Assembly (NCBI GenBank): GCA_918026815.1
Contig: CAKJVC010000150.1
Coordinates: forward strand, 682,001 to 746,000
Origin: Chalara sp. BL73
Taxonomy: Eukaryota > Ascomycota > Leotiomycetes > Helotiales
Length of the DNA: 64,000 nt
Direction of reading: 5' to 3'
Translations under genes and position numbers: made by a program
Shown here: in pieces, positions 1 to 9,670 of the stretch
How the letters are laid out: each line of letters starts with the position of its first letter
Numbering within the stretch: the first letter of the stretch is position 1
The notes under the pieces: generated by a model
Databases searched by the model: none
The model's input: only the letters and a program-made list of their open reading frames with translations
What the model was told of the DNA's origin: nothing

Positions 1-1
1 A

Positions 2-1078
2 TCTTTCGGCTCGTTTGATGGCATAATTGCTGCGGTGGGAACCTGCGGCGAGAAGAAGATGCTCCATATTCCTGGAACGGGAAGGTTCAAGGGCGAGATC
101 TGCCACTCGAGCGAGTTGACTGGGAAGGAGGCCAAGGGCAAGAAAATGGTTGTCATTGGTGGGGGAGCCAGTGCTGTTGAAGCACTGGAATTTGCGAGCC
201 ATGAGGAGGCGGACAAGACTTATATCCTAGCGAGAAGTGATAAGTGGATTATTCCCAGGAATCCCGTCATCAACGTGCTGCTTTCGTTTAACATTTTTGG
301 CGGCGAAACGATCTTCTCTTGGATCCCAGAGTTGCTGTTGAAAAAGTTCTTCTACCGCGATCTTGAGGACTTGGCTCCAACCGATAAGGGCCTGTTCACA
401 GGAACACCTATGGTGAATTCAGATGTAATGGATAAGGTGCGGTCTGGTCAAGTGGAATGGCTGAGGGGCGACATTCTCGGCTTCACAGAAGATGGTATCA
501 AATTCAATCATCGGGGAAATGGTGTACCTCCAAACGGGCCTGGCCGAGAGAAAATCATCAAAGCCGATATGGTCGTCATGGCTACTGGCTTCGATCGACC
601 AAGCCTGAACTTCCTCCCTGGAGACAGTTTCAGTGAACCCTACAATCCACCCAATTGGTATCTTCAAACCTTTCCTCCTGAACATGTCTCAGTTACAGCG
701 ATAAATTGCACCTATACCAATGCCATCGGATCTGTCGGGAACTGGCATATTGGAATCTATACTCGAATTCTCCTCATGTTCCTCTCTGATCCTCTGTCTC
801 GACCAAGGCCATTCTGGATGGAGCGCTGGATTGACATGACGCGCACGCTCAAAAAGTTCGCCCCTACAGGCGCGTTTGATTTCTTCACTTACTTGGAGCT
901 GATCTGGTGGTTTACGTTTTGCATCGCAATCAATCCGTTCAGGTGGAAGTGGGCCATGTTTGTTTTCTTTGGGGTTGGGCAGTGGTTGCCAAAGAGGATT
1001 GTGGAGGCGGAGGATAGAGTTGAGAATGAGTTTGGGGTGAAGGATTGGGAGAGTTCTGATGTGGGGAAGAGCTTTTAA
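2..1078 (+). CDS. Flavin-containing monooxygenase / FAD-NAD(P)H oxidoreductase, 3' part
   Basis: The frame is open to the left edge, so the N-terminal FAD-binding part lies outside the window. The visible 358 residues start in the usual FMO linker (FDGIIAAVGTCG, then IPG and HSS). Next comes the second Rossmann motif VVIGGGASAVEA (about nt 150-185), which binds NADPH, and later the ATGF signature (about nt 580-591) typical of class B flavin monooxygenases. The C-terminus has hydrophobic aromatic stretches (WWFTFCIAINPFRWKW) that may touch a membrane. The family oxygenates soft nucleophiles or carbonyl carbons with NADPH and O2; the substrate cannot be told. No intron is needed in the visible part. 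No start codon is assigned. Confidence 0.88.
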   Translation, partial: SFGSFDGIIAAVGTCGEKKMLHIPGTGRFKGEICHSSELTGKEAKGKKMVVIGGGASAVEALEFASHEEADKTYILARSDKWIIPRNPVINVLLSFNIFGGETIFSWIPELLLKKFFYRDLEDLAPTDKGLFTGTPMVNSDVMDKVRSGQVEWLRGDILGFTEDGIKFNHRGNGVPPNGPGREKIIKADMVVMATGFDRPSLNFLPGDSFSEPYNPPNWYLQTFPPEHVSVTAINCTYTNAIGSVGNWHIGIYTRILLMFLSDPLSRPRPFWMERWIDMTRTLKKFAPTGAFDFFTYLELIWWFTFCIAINPFRWKWAMFVFFGVGQWLPKRIVEAEDRVENEFGVKDWESSDVGKSF

Positions 1079-2500
1079 GTGGAAAAGGGCACGGCTCCCC
1101 GTGGACATTTACGATCTTAGACAGTGATCTGAGCTGCGATCGATAAATCGCAAAAAGATATAGAGGATATGATGGTGGTTTGCTGTAGCCTCTAAGAGTG
1201 CTCTCCAACTTCACCTCGGCTATCATCGCTTGGTCGGTCATCTTTACCAGGCGCACATCTTGTGCCTAAAGTACCGCGCTGCAGTTGGCATCTCCTAGAC
1301 AAGTCTTCGCTTTCGCTCCTCCCTGTTCATGTATGAGTCCAACTGATGGATCTTGCCCGAATCAACACCATTTACGCCTACTTGAGGCGCTGTGCCAGGG
1401 TTACCGACCAGCTCTACGTTTGCGTTTCCGATCACTTTCGTCGCCCGTATTTCTGCTATTGGTTGGTGGCGCGTGTTTGCCTGCCAGAGATTACATACTG
1501 TACAGTAAGGTGCAATTTTTTGGCACTATAAGCATACCAAGTAGTTGCGCATCTACAGAGGTATTTGACAGATAGCCTGTCTTGGAGTTATGCATTAGAT
1601 CCTGAGAGGTGTCGACACCAGCTTCCGCCATTGCCCAGCGATCAAGCTAATCAGCACAGGGTCAGCTTTAGTGGGAATTGGCAGTATACCGGATAACGCT
1701 TGTGCAATTTTGGCTTTGTCTGATTAGTTCTAATGAAGAGTCAGAGTGGAAGTTAAAATTATGAACACATGACCCGGACATCTTTGGTCTCTATCTAGAG
1801 TCTTGTCTTTGAATAATAGACCTAACAGAGCGGCCACTACTAATCCATCTGGAAACGTAACAGATCTGACACGATAAAAAAGCTGCGAAGCAACTGAGCG
1901 AATAACGGCCCGAAGTAGCTAATTCCCAAAGGCCATACCAATATTGATACTCAAGCAAAGTTGGCAAGCCCCCTCTCTTCTGGAGTTGTCAGATACTGGA
2001 TGCTAGGAATGACGTCAAAAAGTCCAGCAGTGGGGGGGACAGAACCAACAGCACCAGCCAATGCAAGAAGAAAAACAATCTCATCAACAGAAAACGGCTG
2101 CGAAAGACATCTTGATGCGGCTGGAAAGGGTCCTATTGTCCTCGTTCGCTTCGGGCTCGACGCGCCAATGGAGGAACACACCGGATTGCCTTCCTCCAGA
2201 TAGAGGACGACTTGCTGCGGAAAGCTTTTAAAGCATATTAGTGAGTTGGATGCTTTTACATATTGCATAACTTGCTTAATACTGATAAGATACAGTGTGG
2301 GATCACTCTACCCGTGGCAACACCACGTAGTAGCTACGTAGTTGCCTGTTGGGTTAAATGTGATGATGATTGTCGAAGGTTGAATAAAGGAATAAGAATA
2401 TGCTTCCTCTATGTTACGTGATAGAGTCACATAACCACACCCATTCAGTAGCTAATATATTCTATAGGTATTGATACAAACATACAGGGAGCAAGCTTTG
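1079..2500. other. Intergenic, no supported gene
   Basis: Only short unrelated open frames occur. A frame pair near 1950-2270 (both strands) has no recognisable motif. Nothing else seen. Confidence 0.6.
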
Positions 2501-2672
2501 AGTATCAACCGACCTATCAGAAGTTGATCTTACTTCAGGCATCGAGGATCTTTATTCTTGGCAATATCTATCTACCAGCAAGAACACATCTTTTTCATAA
2601 GAATTTAAGCAAGCATTCAACTAGAGCTTATATGGAATTATATCGAAAATGTAATGTTTCGATTGAAGCTGT
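2501..2672 (+). repeat. Degenerate dispersed repeat, copy A
   Basis: This stretch matches the reverse complement of 41779-41944 along most of its length, with shared blocks such as GATCTTTATTCTT and AAGCAAGCATTCA. Both copies read in the same frame through IxDLYSxQYL and KQAF but are cut by stops, so they look like decayed copies of one coding element. The family was not recognised. Confidence 0.6.
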
Positions 2673-2817
2673 ATACATCAAGGACGGGCCTCTTAGCTAT
2701 TTCTTACAAGAGAGTCTCCACGAGATTATCTTATCATGGAACGTTTGCAGTAGTGACTATTGGAAATAGACACAGTATATGTTACGCTGTTATCTTATAC
2801 AGCCATCAATCAATGTA

Positions 2818-3666
2818 TCAAGGCTTGGAACCACCAATATCCTCGAAAGAGCCGTGGCGTCCAACTCCGTCGCTGAACTTTGCTGCACCCCGGACACTTT
2901 CTGTAGTGATCACTTTGATACCCTCATCGAACTCGTTCCTCAACGCATCCTCAAACGACGTGGCGTTGTAGGCTGAATAGTAGCAGTTGGTACGATCAAC
3001 GTTCATACACGCCTGCGGGAACGTAAGAAGCTGCCTGGCCAGGCTGGTAGCCTCCTCCAGAGCCTTGCCTTTAGGCACAACTCGGTTTGCGAGGCCTATC
3101 TGGAGAGCTTCCTGCGCTGGGACGCCCCTGCCGGTGAGGATCATGTCGAGGGCTCGGCCCAGACCTACGATGGCCTGGAGGCGGACGGTACCACCATCGA
3201 TGAGCGGCACTCCGAACCGCCGGCAAAACACGCCGAACACAGCGTCTTCTTCGGCAACGCGGATATCACCGAGGAGAGAGAGCTCGAGCCCCCCGGCGAC
3301 TGCGTAGCCTGACACGGCGCTAATGATGGGCTTCTTGATCTGCATCCGCGATGGGCCGATGGGGCCGATGTTTCGGCCATCTACGCGGTGGTTCGCATCG
3401 ATAATTGGGCCGTTATACCCAGCATCTCCAAGGTTAAACTTAGCAACCTCGTGGAGATCAAAGCCTGCACAAAAGGTGCCATTAGCACCATAGAACACGC
3501 AAATTTTCTGAGAAGGGTCATTCTCAAAGGCCAAGAATGCTTCCGTCATCTTCTTGCCAGTGGGGCCATCGACTGCGTTTCTCCGATGATGGCGGTTGAT
3601 TGTGATAGTGGTGATGCCATCCAGAGTTTTGCTGACTTGAACGGCGTTGGGCTCGGTGTCTGCCAT
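2818..3666 (-). CDS. Enoyl-CoA hydratase/isomerase (crotonase) family protein
   Basis: Single-exon gene of 282 residues from the ATG at 3666. An in-frame ATG at 3774 would add 36 hydrophobic residues, but the protein family begins near the second ATG. Crotonase marks: the oxyanion-hole segment GANGTFCAGFDL, then SGYAVAGGLELSLLGD with the first acidic residue, then FGVFCRRFGVPLIDGGTVRL and LTGRGVPAQEAL. The FCRR-GVPLIDGGTVRL block is the form I know from actinobacterial and proteobacterial crotonases. Its place matches the loop where classical hydratases carry the second glutamate, so the exact reaction (hydratase, isomerase or other) is open. The C-terminus GSKP is not a PTS1 signal. Lack of introns plus bacterial-like motifs leaves horizontal origin possible but unproven. 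Confidence 0.88.
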   Translation of the reverse strand: MADTEPNAVQVSKTLDGITTITINRHHRRNAVDGPTGKKMTEAFLAFENDPSQKICVFYGANGTFCAGFDLHEVAKFNLGDAGYNGPIIDANHRVDGRNIGPIGPSRMQIKKPIISAVSGYAVAGGLELSLLGDIRVAEEDAVFGVFCRRFGVPLIDGGTVRLQAIVGLGRALDMILTGRGVPAQEALQIGLANRVVPKGKALEEATSLARQLLTFPQACMNVDRTNCYYSAYNATSFEDALRNEFDEGIKVITTESVRGAAKFSDGVGRHGSFEDIGGSKP

Positions 3667-4750
3667 GTTTCTAGATATTGTAGTATCCCGGGTTTGGCCA
3701 AATGGATTTAATATTAAAAATATTGCAAGCGGAAGAACCTTAAGGATCGAATTAAACATAATGCTGTCATCCATTATAGATAGCCGAGGCTAAAATGCCA
3801 CCGCCGTTACCCCGGACGGCCATGCTTGGACTACCACGACCAATCAGGCTCTGGGCAAACTAGCTCCGGCGGCTCCAGTCACAATGTTTGTTTATTAATT
3901 AAAACCATATTGTGGAGGGGAACATATTGAAAGCAGGAACAGCAACAGGATCTAGCACAAAGCTTATAGGTATGATATCGATAGCTGTAGCATACTAGAG
4001 AGAGCACCAGCGAGCCTAAACTCTATATAGTAGAGAACTATCAATAGCTATAAAGGTATTATATATAGAAGGGTAAAAGTGTATTGTATTGATGAAGGTT
4101 GTTGTGCTTGTTGTACAGAAGGCAAAAGCTTATAGGTATTAACGTAAGCGAAAACACAACGCGAACGACTTACTTAATTGTTGCTGAATAGTGTGTATAG
4201 CATGCCTCTGCCCAACTTAAATAAAGAACTCACAAGAGTATATCAGTAAACTTATGAGTGCGATAGCGGCGCAAGAAGTGACAGTTTTATCTCCAAGCAT
4301 TAGCCGAACGCTCATTGGAAATCTGCGAGGAGTTCTTAATATACACACTCTGCTTGAGCCTCAAGTTCTGGATACAGTCTCGCACTCAGAACTTCTGTGC
4401 TGTGTGGGTATGGTATATTACCGCAGCTGACTCCATGGCTCCTTTCTTGTTGTATCCATCAAGCCCAATATTATGTAGCCCTGGTCAACATTGAAGCAAA
4501 AATATCGCTTCTGATCGAAATGTCCGGCCCACCCGGCATCGAGGTCGACGCAGGAGTTATCGTCGATGTTACAGCCGGCTTATTCTCTGTTACGCTGGGC
4601 TTCGGGTGTGTATTCCATTGCAAGCAGCGACTCGGTTGGCTTTATCGAATTCGCAAAGCTTTGCGTGTGTGGCAGTGTGTGTGTTGGATGGGGTGTTATT
4701 GGCGTTTGTGGCGGGCAACACTGGGCTTTGAACTCATAAAGGCTACAACG
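3667..4750. other. Intergenic, no supported gene
   Basis: AT-rich between two minus-strand genes. The plus-strand frame at 4397-4846 is antisense to the last exon of the next gene and shows no family motif. Confidence 0.6.
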
Positions 4751-5211
4751 TCAGGCCTCTTCTTGAAACCCAGCGTGATCGGGTGTCGTGAGGGACTCGA
4801 CGGCCATATGGACGACAATAGTTGCGCGAAATTTGAGGTTAACTAGAGTGAAATAGGGTGGTTAGCCAGTGCAGTACAGCTGTCGAACATGTGAAAGGTA
4901 CATTTTAACGGCGTGAAGTTATTGATCGTCCGCCCAAAGTGGACCAACTTGATGCGGCTTGGATCAGGCGGCCGTGATCCCCAATCTCTCTGCCATCTGC
5001 CCCACAGGATTGCCTTCAGTGATTCTGCGGGAATATCAAATGCATCGACGTCTTTAGTATCATAACGCGGTAGGTGCTCTGTCTCGATTCGAACCACACA
5101 CCTCTCCCCAGTAACAGTGATCAGGGAAATTGATATCGTAGATTTTGGGGCCTTGGTCGAAAGGCTGGTAGAGGACATATGCGATGGAGACGAGGACATG
5201 TCGATGCTCAA
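4751..5211 (-). CDS. Ubiquitin-like domain protein (UBL3/MUB-like), two exons
   Basis: Exon 1 is 5211-4902 and exon 2 is 4842-4751; the 59-bp intron (4901-4843) has GTACCT donor, GCTAAC branch and CTCTAG acceptor. The product is 133 residues. After a Ser/Thr-rich start the fold runs KSTISISLITVTG, then ESLKAILWGRWQRDWGSRPP, then SRIKLVHFGRTINNFTPLK. Splicing adds RATIVVHMAVES, the last strand of UBL3-type domains (usual form NVVHMTVKP). Unspliced, the frame ends in unrelated residues, so the intron is well supported. Family members usually continue into a cysteine-rich CaaX tail for prenylation; this protein stops soon after the fold, so membrane anchoring is doubtful unless a further exon was missed. 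Confidence 0.75.
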
Positions 5212-6679
5212 AGCGGTATTTGAAGGCCAGTGGAGACTTTTAGGAGAGAGTGTAGAACGAAGGATGACCAGCCAAAATAGCGTCGCGAACTACACAGGGC
5301 TAGTATTGCCAAGACGCTTGCCCCAACGCTTCTATCCCTACATCTCCACCTTCCTACCGGGCCTAAAGGTCACTTCAATCCAGCCTCAAAATCGACCACG
5401 TTCTCGAGCACGGCTACGTGCGATCCTACCCTCCATATATACCCCCTTCCCAAGTATCCCACACCGGGGGTTGAGGCGAATGGCGCGCCCTAGCTTGGTG
5501 GGTTGGAAGATCATTTATAGAACATATAATAATGCCAGTGCAAAATTTAAGGCTATAGAATACCTTAGAATCTCCCCGAGGATTTGGGACAACGGGGATA
5601 TATCCTCATATCTGTACTCGGCTTTCCAAGCCCCCAAAAAGAATACTTAGGCATCCGCCGTTGCTCCCCAAAAATAGTAAGAAGGGAGAGTCGGGAACGT
5701 AGGGGTAGCTTGAGGGAAAGGAATTAGATATCCATTCCGTAGAACTGTCGATGGCGATAGAGATGCCTTTACCTCTACTACATCCACCCTTCCCTTTTAG
5801 CACGTGCTTACCAGGGCGGCTTCCGGGGAAGTATCGAGCCTTAGGACCACCGCTCCCCTCTAGAAAGCATTAAAGGGATAGAAAAAAAGTGAAACCTAAC
5901 AGCCTGACTCACAAAACTGTTGTCAAAAGGCTATCTGGCCTTGCTTATTTCCCTTTGACATGATAGGGTTGTCACAGTCGCTACAGCGCCAAATCACGGC
6001 TCGAGTGCCTCTATCATCATGCAGGGCGGGTTAGAAAGTCACGTTCTCAACCACCCCGGTAAAGTAAGAACCCTTGAGCAAATCATGGTTTGAGACTGGA
6101 AAACGTGGGCTTCACAGCCGCTGAATCGCTTGTTCCCCACAGGCATGTGGTCAATTTTTATATTTGACTAAATTAGGTGTGGTGGCTATATACTATGTAA
6201 CGCTACGTTCTAATTGGATAGGGGTTCAAGCCTGTGAGATTTTGAAAGTTCTGCCAAAGGCTGAGGGTATTTGGAAGGCGCTAAATATTCCAGATTTCAG
6301 CTGAATTAGGTGTAGTTCAGGTTGGTTGTAGGTAGAATCGAAGTTGAGCCTCAATGAACATGAAAAAGCGGGGCAAATGTTCTTAAAAACGGCCATATGC
6401 GATGTTCAGAGGCGCAGGCAATTTGGCGGGTTGAATTGGGCACACGTGCCCCTTCTATACGTCTGGTTCCAAGACAAAGCGAAGCAACCTTTTTTGCTCA
6501 GATATGCAGCCACACTGAGCACTGTGACCACCTTTGGATGAACTGGCTTTCATTCCGACTTGCTCAGCACCATGTACGTGGTATAGTTCGCAGCAGGCTT
6601 GGCCTGGCCTAGGCTGACACGCGGTTTACTACATCATGCGGGTTCATCTCTTTCCTTATCCTTCTTCGTTATTATAATT
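5212..6679. other. Intergenic, no supported gene
   Basis: The plus-strand frame 5117-5650 overlaps the previous gene in antisense and has no motif. The stretch just before 6680 is pyrimidine-rich and may be promoter for the next gene. Confidence 0.6.
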
Positions 6680-9670
6680 ATGGCAGAACTTTCTCTTGCG
6701 GTTAATATTGTTCAGATCATATCCACTTGCACGGCCACTATCAAGACAATCGATCATGTTATCAAGAAATACAAGGACGCCCCAAAGAAGTTGGAGTCGC
6801 TCGCGTCGGAAGTGGACCTGATAAAAGCACTGCTAAATCAACTCAGCAAAGTGCTCAAGGGAAAATCTTCATTTTATTCCGGAAAACTCGAAAAAGATCT
6901 GGACCTCAGAGCTGCCATTGATCGGACGCTGACAGGCTGTTGGACCGTATTCTTGTTGCTTCATAAGGAATTGGGAAAGCTGCTCCCCGAAGCTACGAAA
7001 GATATCAACTGTGTACAAAGGCTCGGATTGCTCTTCAATGACGAAATTATTCAAGATTACCGATCACAGATCCGAGGACATGTCCAAGGTCTCGAGTCTG
7101 TGCTGAGTTGTCTTCAAGCGTAAGTACAATGTCTAGCATAGTTGGATCAGGCTGAGATGTACAAATTTAGACAGACCGTCTCTGAGACCCACGAGCTTCT
7201 TCGCAAAGCCAGCGAAACCCTCGAACAGATTGCAAGTGCGACTCTCAATATCCGCGAGCAGCACAAAGAATACTCTTTCCCGGAGTCGGTGTATGAAGGC
7301 TACACTACATTCGAAGAAGACAAACGTTTTGACCAGGAATTACTCAACACGTCTGCTTATAGAGCAGCGTTTCAAATCGCCAGAAGGAACAGTCTCATCG
7401 ATGGCAGTGCTTCATTTGTTGTCGGTTCATCACAATCTGCTCGGGCTCGGAAACAGCCAAGCAAGGACTTTTTATCAGATCAGCCGCTGGAGGAGCGAAA
7501 CTCAACCTTGGAAAACACAGAATTACTAGATACAGAAGGAATCGGAGATCTCATAAATTTTACCGACGATATAGACGACTGGAATCGGAGACACCTCGTA
7601 TCGCCTAGCGCTCTACTCATGGACCGGGAAGGCCTCTCCTGGGGTTCTCTGTCGGAGCGAACAGTTCCTCATCTCTTGGACGAAGAGTTTACCAAGACAA
7701 TAGCAAACAAGGTTGAGGAGCCGACAGAGCTCCTAGGGGAATCAACCCAGTCGATAGATAACGAGGACTCTATCAAACCACTGTCACAACCTCCCTTGGT
7801 TACGATACACAGTAGCATCACGGTGCAAGAATCCAAAGATATTCTCGCGAAGCATGGAGATAGGCGCGATTCGGGTCAGACAGAACGGAACCAGGTCCCC
7901 AGTGCCAGGCCTGAATCATATCATCATTCCGACGCCTCCGCATTAATACATCTAACCGATGAAAAGTTCTCGATTACCACACTTGATGAGAAAATTCCCG
8001 TCTGGCCCGAACAAACGATAAATAATCGAGCGTCTTCTGCTTCATCAATGTCTTGCTTTGGCTCAATTTCAACAGCCAACACTATGACTACGAGTTGCAC
8101 ATTCACCTCGACCAATGCCGACCTCTCGCCGCTCTCGCCGCTCTCGCCGGACGCCATTTCACCTTTATCAGAGCACATGTTGCCAGCCAACCACCGCTGG
8201 AGCAACCCGCCCGCGTATATCCCGCTCGCCGACAGTGACCTGGAGCAGCATCTCCTCGACACAATGCAGCACTGCCTAGTTTCCCCAGACCCAGTCGTGC
8301 GACTGGATTGGGCCGAAGACACATTACGACACTGTACTGTGGGTGCCGCGCACGAGAAGCGCCTAGCCGAGATGAAAGTCAAGAAGAAGACACTACGAGC
8401 TCCTTTATCCGAGAGAGAGAGCGTATTGATGGCGCAGGCAACGCAGGTCGTGCAGGAGTTGCGGCGGGAGGAGCACGGGCGAGCGTACTTCCTCAGCGCC
8501 AGATATATCGTGCCTTTCGAAGAGAAGACGCATCTGCACCTGCTGGCATACAGCAAAGAACATCACCGGTCTTTATTTTATCTTGGGGAGATGTCTGAAG
8601 AGGCTAAAGCTGTAGGGGAAGCAATGAGGAGGTACAAGGATGGGGCGGATCGTGGGGATGCTGCCTGTTTATACGTAAGTCTACTTTTTAGAATGGGATA
8701 TCTTATGCCGACGAGGTGCGGTTGCGGTCAAAATTCATACTATTATTTAAGCCACGCGATTTCTTTTCTTTGCTGCTAGCAGTACTTTGCTTACTAGTTT
8801 CCTCTAGAGGTTAGCGCGAGCTCATTTAGATGGCCAACTTGGCATTAAAAAGGACAAGGAAAAAGGTATCTTTTTTCTCCAGCAAGCTGCCGAAGTAGCT
8901 GACAAGGACTGCCCCGATCCGTTGCATGTAAGTCCACAGTTTGTCCATTTTGATTTTTGTAATGTCGCTAACCTCACTAGCACCTTGCCATCCTCCATCT
9001 GGAACCATCGCGCTCAAAGATAAAATCCAGTTTCAATTTCTCCAGCTCCAAACCCCTCGTCCAACACAGCGTCTCCGCTGCCTTAACCTATCTCCGCAGA
9101 GCAGCACTCCTAGGCCACGCCCCTAGCCAGCTTCGTCTCGGCCAGTACCACCGCTATGGCGACTTTGGCACTAATAGCGCTAAAAAGGCCGGCCGTAAAT
9201 CGTCCGTTTCAGGCACCACCCTCAGCCGCCGTAACTCTTCCTTTTCTACAGCCTCGATAGGGATGGGAGGCGCAGAAATCGACCCCACCCTCGCAAAACA
9301 CTACCTGCACCTTGCCTCGCGGCGTGGCCTGCCGGAAGCAGATTATGAGATCGCACACGACCTCCTCTGGGATGATAAAAGATTGACCAAGCAGCACGAC
9401 CGACTGGCGTACTCGCACGCCACGCGAGCGATGTTGGGTGGCGTGCCGCAGGCGTATGGGTTAATGGGGAAGGCGTATGAAGATGGCATTGGATGTAAGA
9501 AGAATCTAGAGCTTGCGGAGAAGTACTACTACGAGGGTCGCAAGAAAGGGGATGACTGGGCGCGGGCGAGGTCGGATGCGCTACGAAACCAGGGGGTGGG
9601 TTTGGATGGAAATGAGTTTGGTTATATAGGTGGTGGTCGGCAGAGGAAGGATAGCGGTGGGGAGAGATGA
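6680..9670 (+). CDS. Helo-like/STAND-type N-terminus plus Sel1-like repeat protein (Chs4/Skt5-like), four exons
   Basis: Exons 6680-7119, 7171-8674, 8808-8927 and 8981-9670 join in frame to 917 residues. Introns: GTAAGT to TTTAG, GTAAGT to CTCTAG, and GTAAGT with GCTAAC to CACTAG. Residues 1-146 (start MAELSLAVNIVQIISTC, then KKLESLASEVDLIKALLNQL) resemble the fungal Helo-like N-terminal domain of NLRs. The middle is Ser/Thr-rich and low in complexity, including LSPLSPLSPD near residue 464. From about residue 520 comes the Chs4/Skt5-type pattern (LDWAEDTLRHC), then Sel1-like repeats spread over three exons: ARAHLDGQLGIKKDKEKG, LRRAALLGHAPSQLRLGQYH, LASRRGLPEADYEIA, AMLGGVPQAYGLMGKAYEDG. Sel1 repeats are protein scaffolds; Chs4 activates chitin synthase. 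Whether this protein does that, or signals like a STAND protein, is not known. Confidence 0.85.

Noticed and set aside
4397..4846. 149-codon plus-strand frame
   Set aside because: Antisense to the second exon of the ubiquitin-like gene, no family motif.
5117..5650. 177-codon plus-strand frame
   Set aside because: Overlaps the ubiquitin-like gene in antisense; composition not protein-like.
7924..8556. 210-codon minus-strand frame
   Set aside because: Antisense shadow of exon 2 of the Sel1 gene.
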